A stretch of 64,000 nucleotides of DNA from Pegoplata infirma (taxonomy: Eukaryota; Arthropoda; Insecta; Diptera; Anthomyiidae), in assembly GCA_963921195.1 (NCBI GenBank), contig OY992538.1:7278330-7342329 (forward strand), in the 5' to 3' direction. Of this stretch, positions 63,105-64,000 are shown one piece after another. The notes under the pieces are model-generated. The model searched no databases and was not told the DNA's origin. It worked only from the letters and a program-made list of their open reading frames with translations. How positions within the stretch are numbered: position 1 is the first letter of the stretch; each line of letters starts with the position of its first letter. A program made the position numbers and the translations under genes.

Positions 63105-64000
63105 ATGTCTCGATATCAGAATCCCGGAATATTTTTTATAAAGAAAAAGGGTCTGATTATGAAAATTTATTTATTGAAAAAATGTTTTAGATCTAAACTA
63201 GATTCTGGAAATATTTCAATAAAAATTCTTAGATTATTATAGATTTTTTTCTTTATATAAAAAATATTTCAGATTCTGAGAATTATTCTATAGAAGAAAT
63301 ATCTCAGAACTTTTCTGTAGAAAAAATATCACAGATCCTGAGAAGATTTTTATAGAAAAAATATCCCGGATTCTGAGAAATGTTCTTTAGAAAAAATATA
63401 ACAGAAAAAATATAACAGAAAAAATATATGAGAAATTTTCTATAGAAAAATATATCGGATTCTGAGAATCTTTCTATAACAAAAATGTCTCAGATTCTGA
63501 GAATTATTCTGTAAAAAAAATATCTCAGATTTAAAGAAAAAAATTCAACAGAAAAAATTTTTCTATAGAAAAAATATCTCAGATACTGAGAATTTTTCTA
63601 TAGAAAAAATATCTCAGATTCTGGGAATTTTTCTACAGAAAAATATCTCAGATTCTGAGAGTTTTTCTATAGAAAAAATATAACTGATTCTAAGAATTTT
63701 TCTATAGAAAAAATATCTCAGATTCTGAGAATCTTTCTATAGAAAAAATATTTCAGATTCTGAGAATTTTTCTGTAGAAAAAATATCTCAGATTTAAAAA
63801 AAAAAATTCAACAGAAAAAATTTTTCTATAGAAAAAATATCTCAGATTTAAAAAAAAAAATTCAACAGAAAAAATTTTTCTATAGAAAAAATATCTCAGA
63901 TTTTGAGAGTTTTTCTATAGAAAAATATATAATTTTTCTATAGAAAAAATATCCCAGATTATTAGAATTTTTCTTTAGAAAAAATATCTAAGATTCTGAG
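63105..64000. repeat. Second 35-bp satellite array, degenerate, runs off the window
   Basis: Units of the form TTTTTCTATAGAAAAAATAT followed by CTCAGATTCTGAGAA, 35 bases, about 25 copies with many substitutions and broken units. It is the same family as 48219-50326, but with CTATAG in place of CTTATAG and ATATCTCAG in place of GTCTCAG. The right end lies beyond the window. Confidence 0.9.

Overview
The window looks like nuclear DNA of a higher fly, probably a calyptrate such as a blow fly or a relative. It is very AT-rich. It has introns with GT..AG ends, AATAAA signals, three animal genes and a dense load of non-coding repeats. One repeat ends in GGAGGGTATAAAA beside ACTTTATGGGGTC, a style I associate with fly genomes. 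Only about 4.3 kb of the 64 kb codes for protein. There are no bacterial, viral, rRNA or tRNA features that I can see.

Three genes can be built exon by exon. (1) A plus-strand SLC22-type organic ion transporter at 969-5145, four exons, 585 aa. (2) A minus-strand Lifeguard/TMBIM protein, Nmda1-like, at 12261-7054, three visible exons, with a possible 4-base first exon at 12990-12987. (3) A plus-strand cytosolic aspartyl-tRNA synthetase at 47122-51384, five exons, 539 aa. From memory of fly gene numbering (CG3790, CG3798/Nmda1, CG3814, CG3821/AspRS), this order looks like a conserved block. The genes do not form a pathway; they are neighbours separated by repeats.

Layout: 1-968 repeat fragments and transporter promoter region; 969-5145 transporter with a repeat-filled third intron; 5146-7053 shared 3' region of two converging genes; 7054-12990 Nmda1-like gene with a 4.2-kb intron holding a fold-back and two MITEs; 13826-27367 a 13.5-kb fold-back element; 27399-34606 nested MITEs, a 1.4-kb hAT-like element and older repeats; 34932-38737 a 3.8-kb hAT-like element with a pogo-type element inside; 40581-46275 Russian-doll insertions; 47122-51384 AspRS with a 2.1-kb satellite in intron 3; 51960-57060 a hAT MITE, a self-nesting TA-flanked MITE family and another fold-back; 57358-60290 a dispersed repeat with an expanded 16-bp satellite; 60800-62028 a TA-flanked element; 63105-64000 the start of a second 35-bp satellite array.

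The most striking object is the 13.5-kb palindrome. Its arms are about 5.43 kb each, built of degenerate units of about 165-170 bp. They flank a 2.68-kb spacer with no recognisable transposase. The whole is bordered by a perfect 9-bp direct repeat, GTAAATTTT, so it appears to have inserted as one unit, as Drosophila FB fold-back elements do. Several other elements can be delimited to the base by perfect 8- or 10-bp target duplications.
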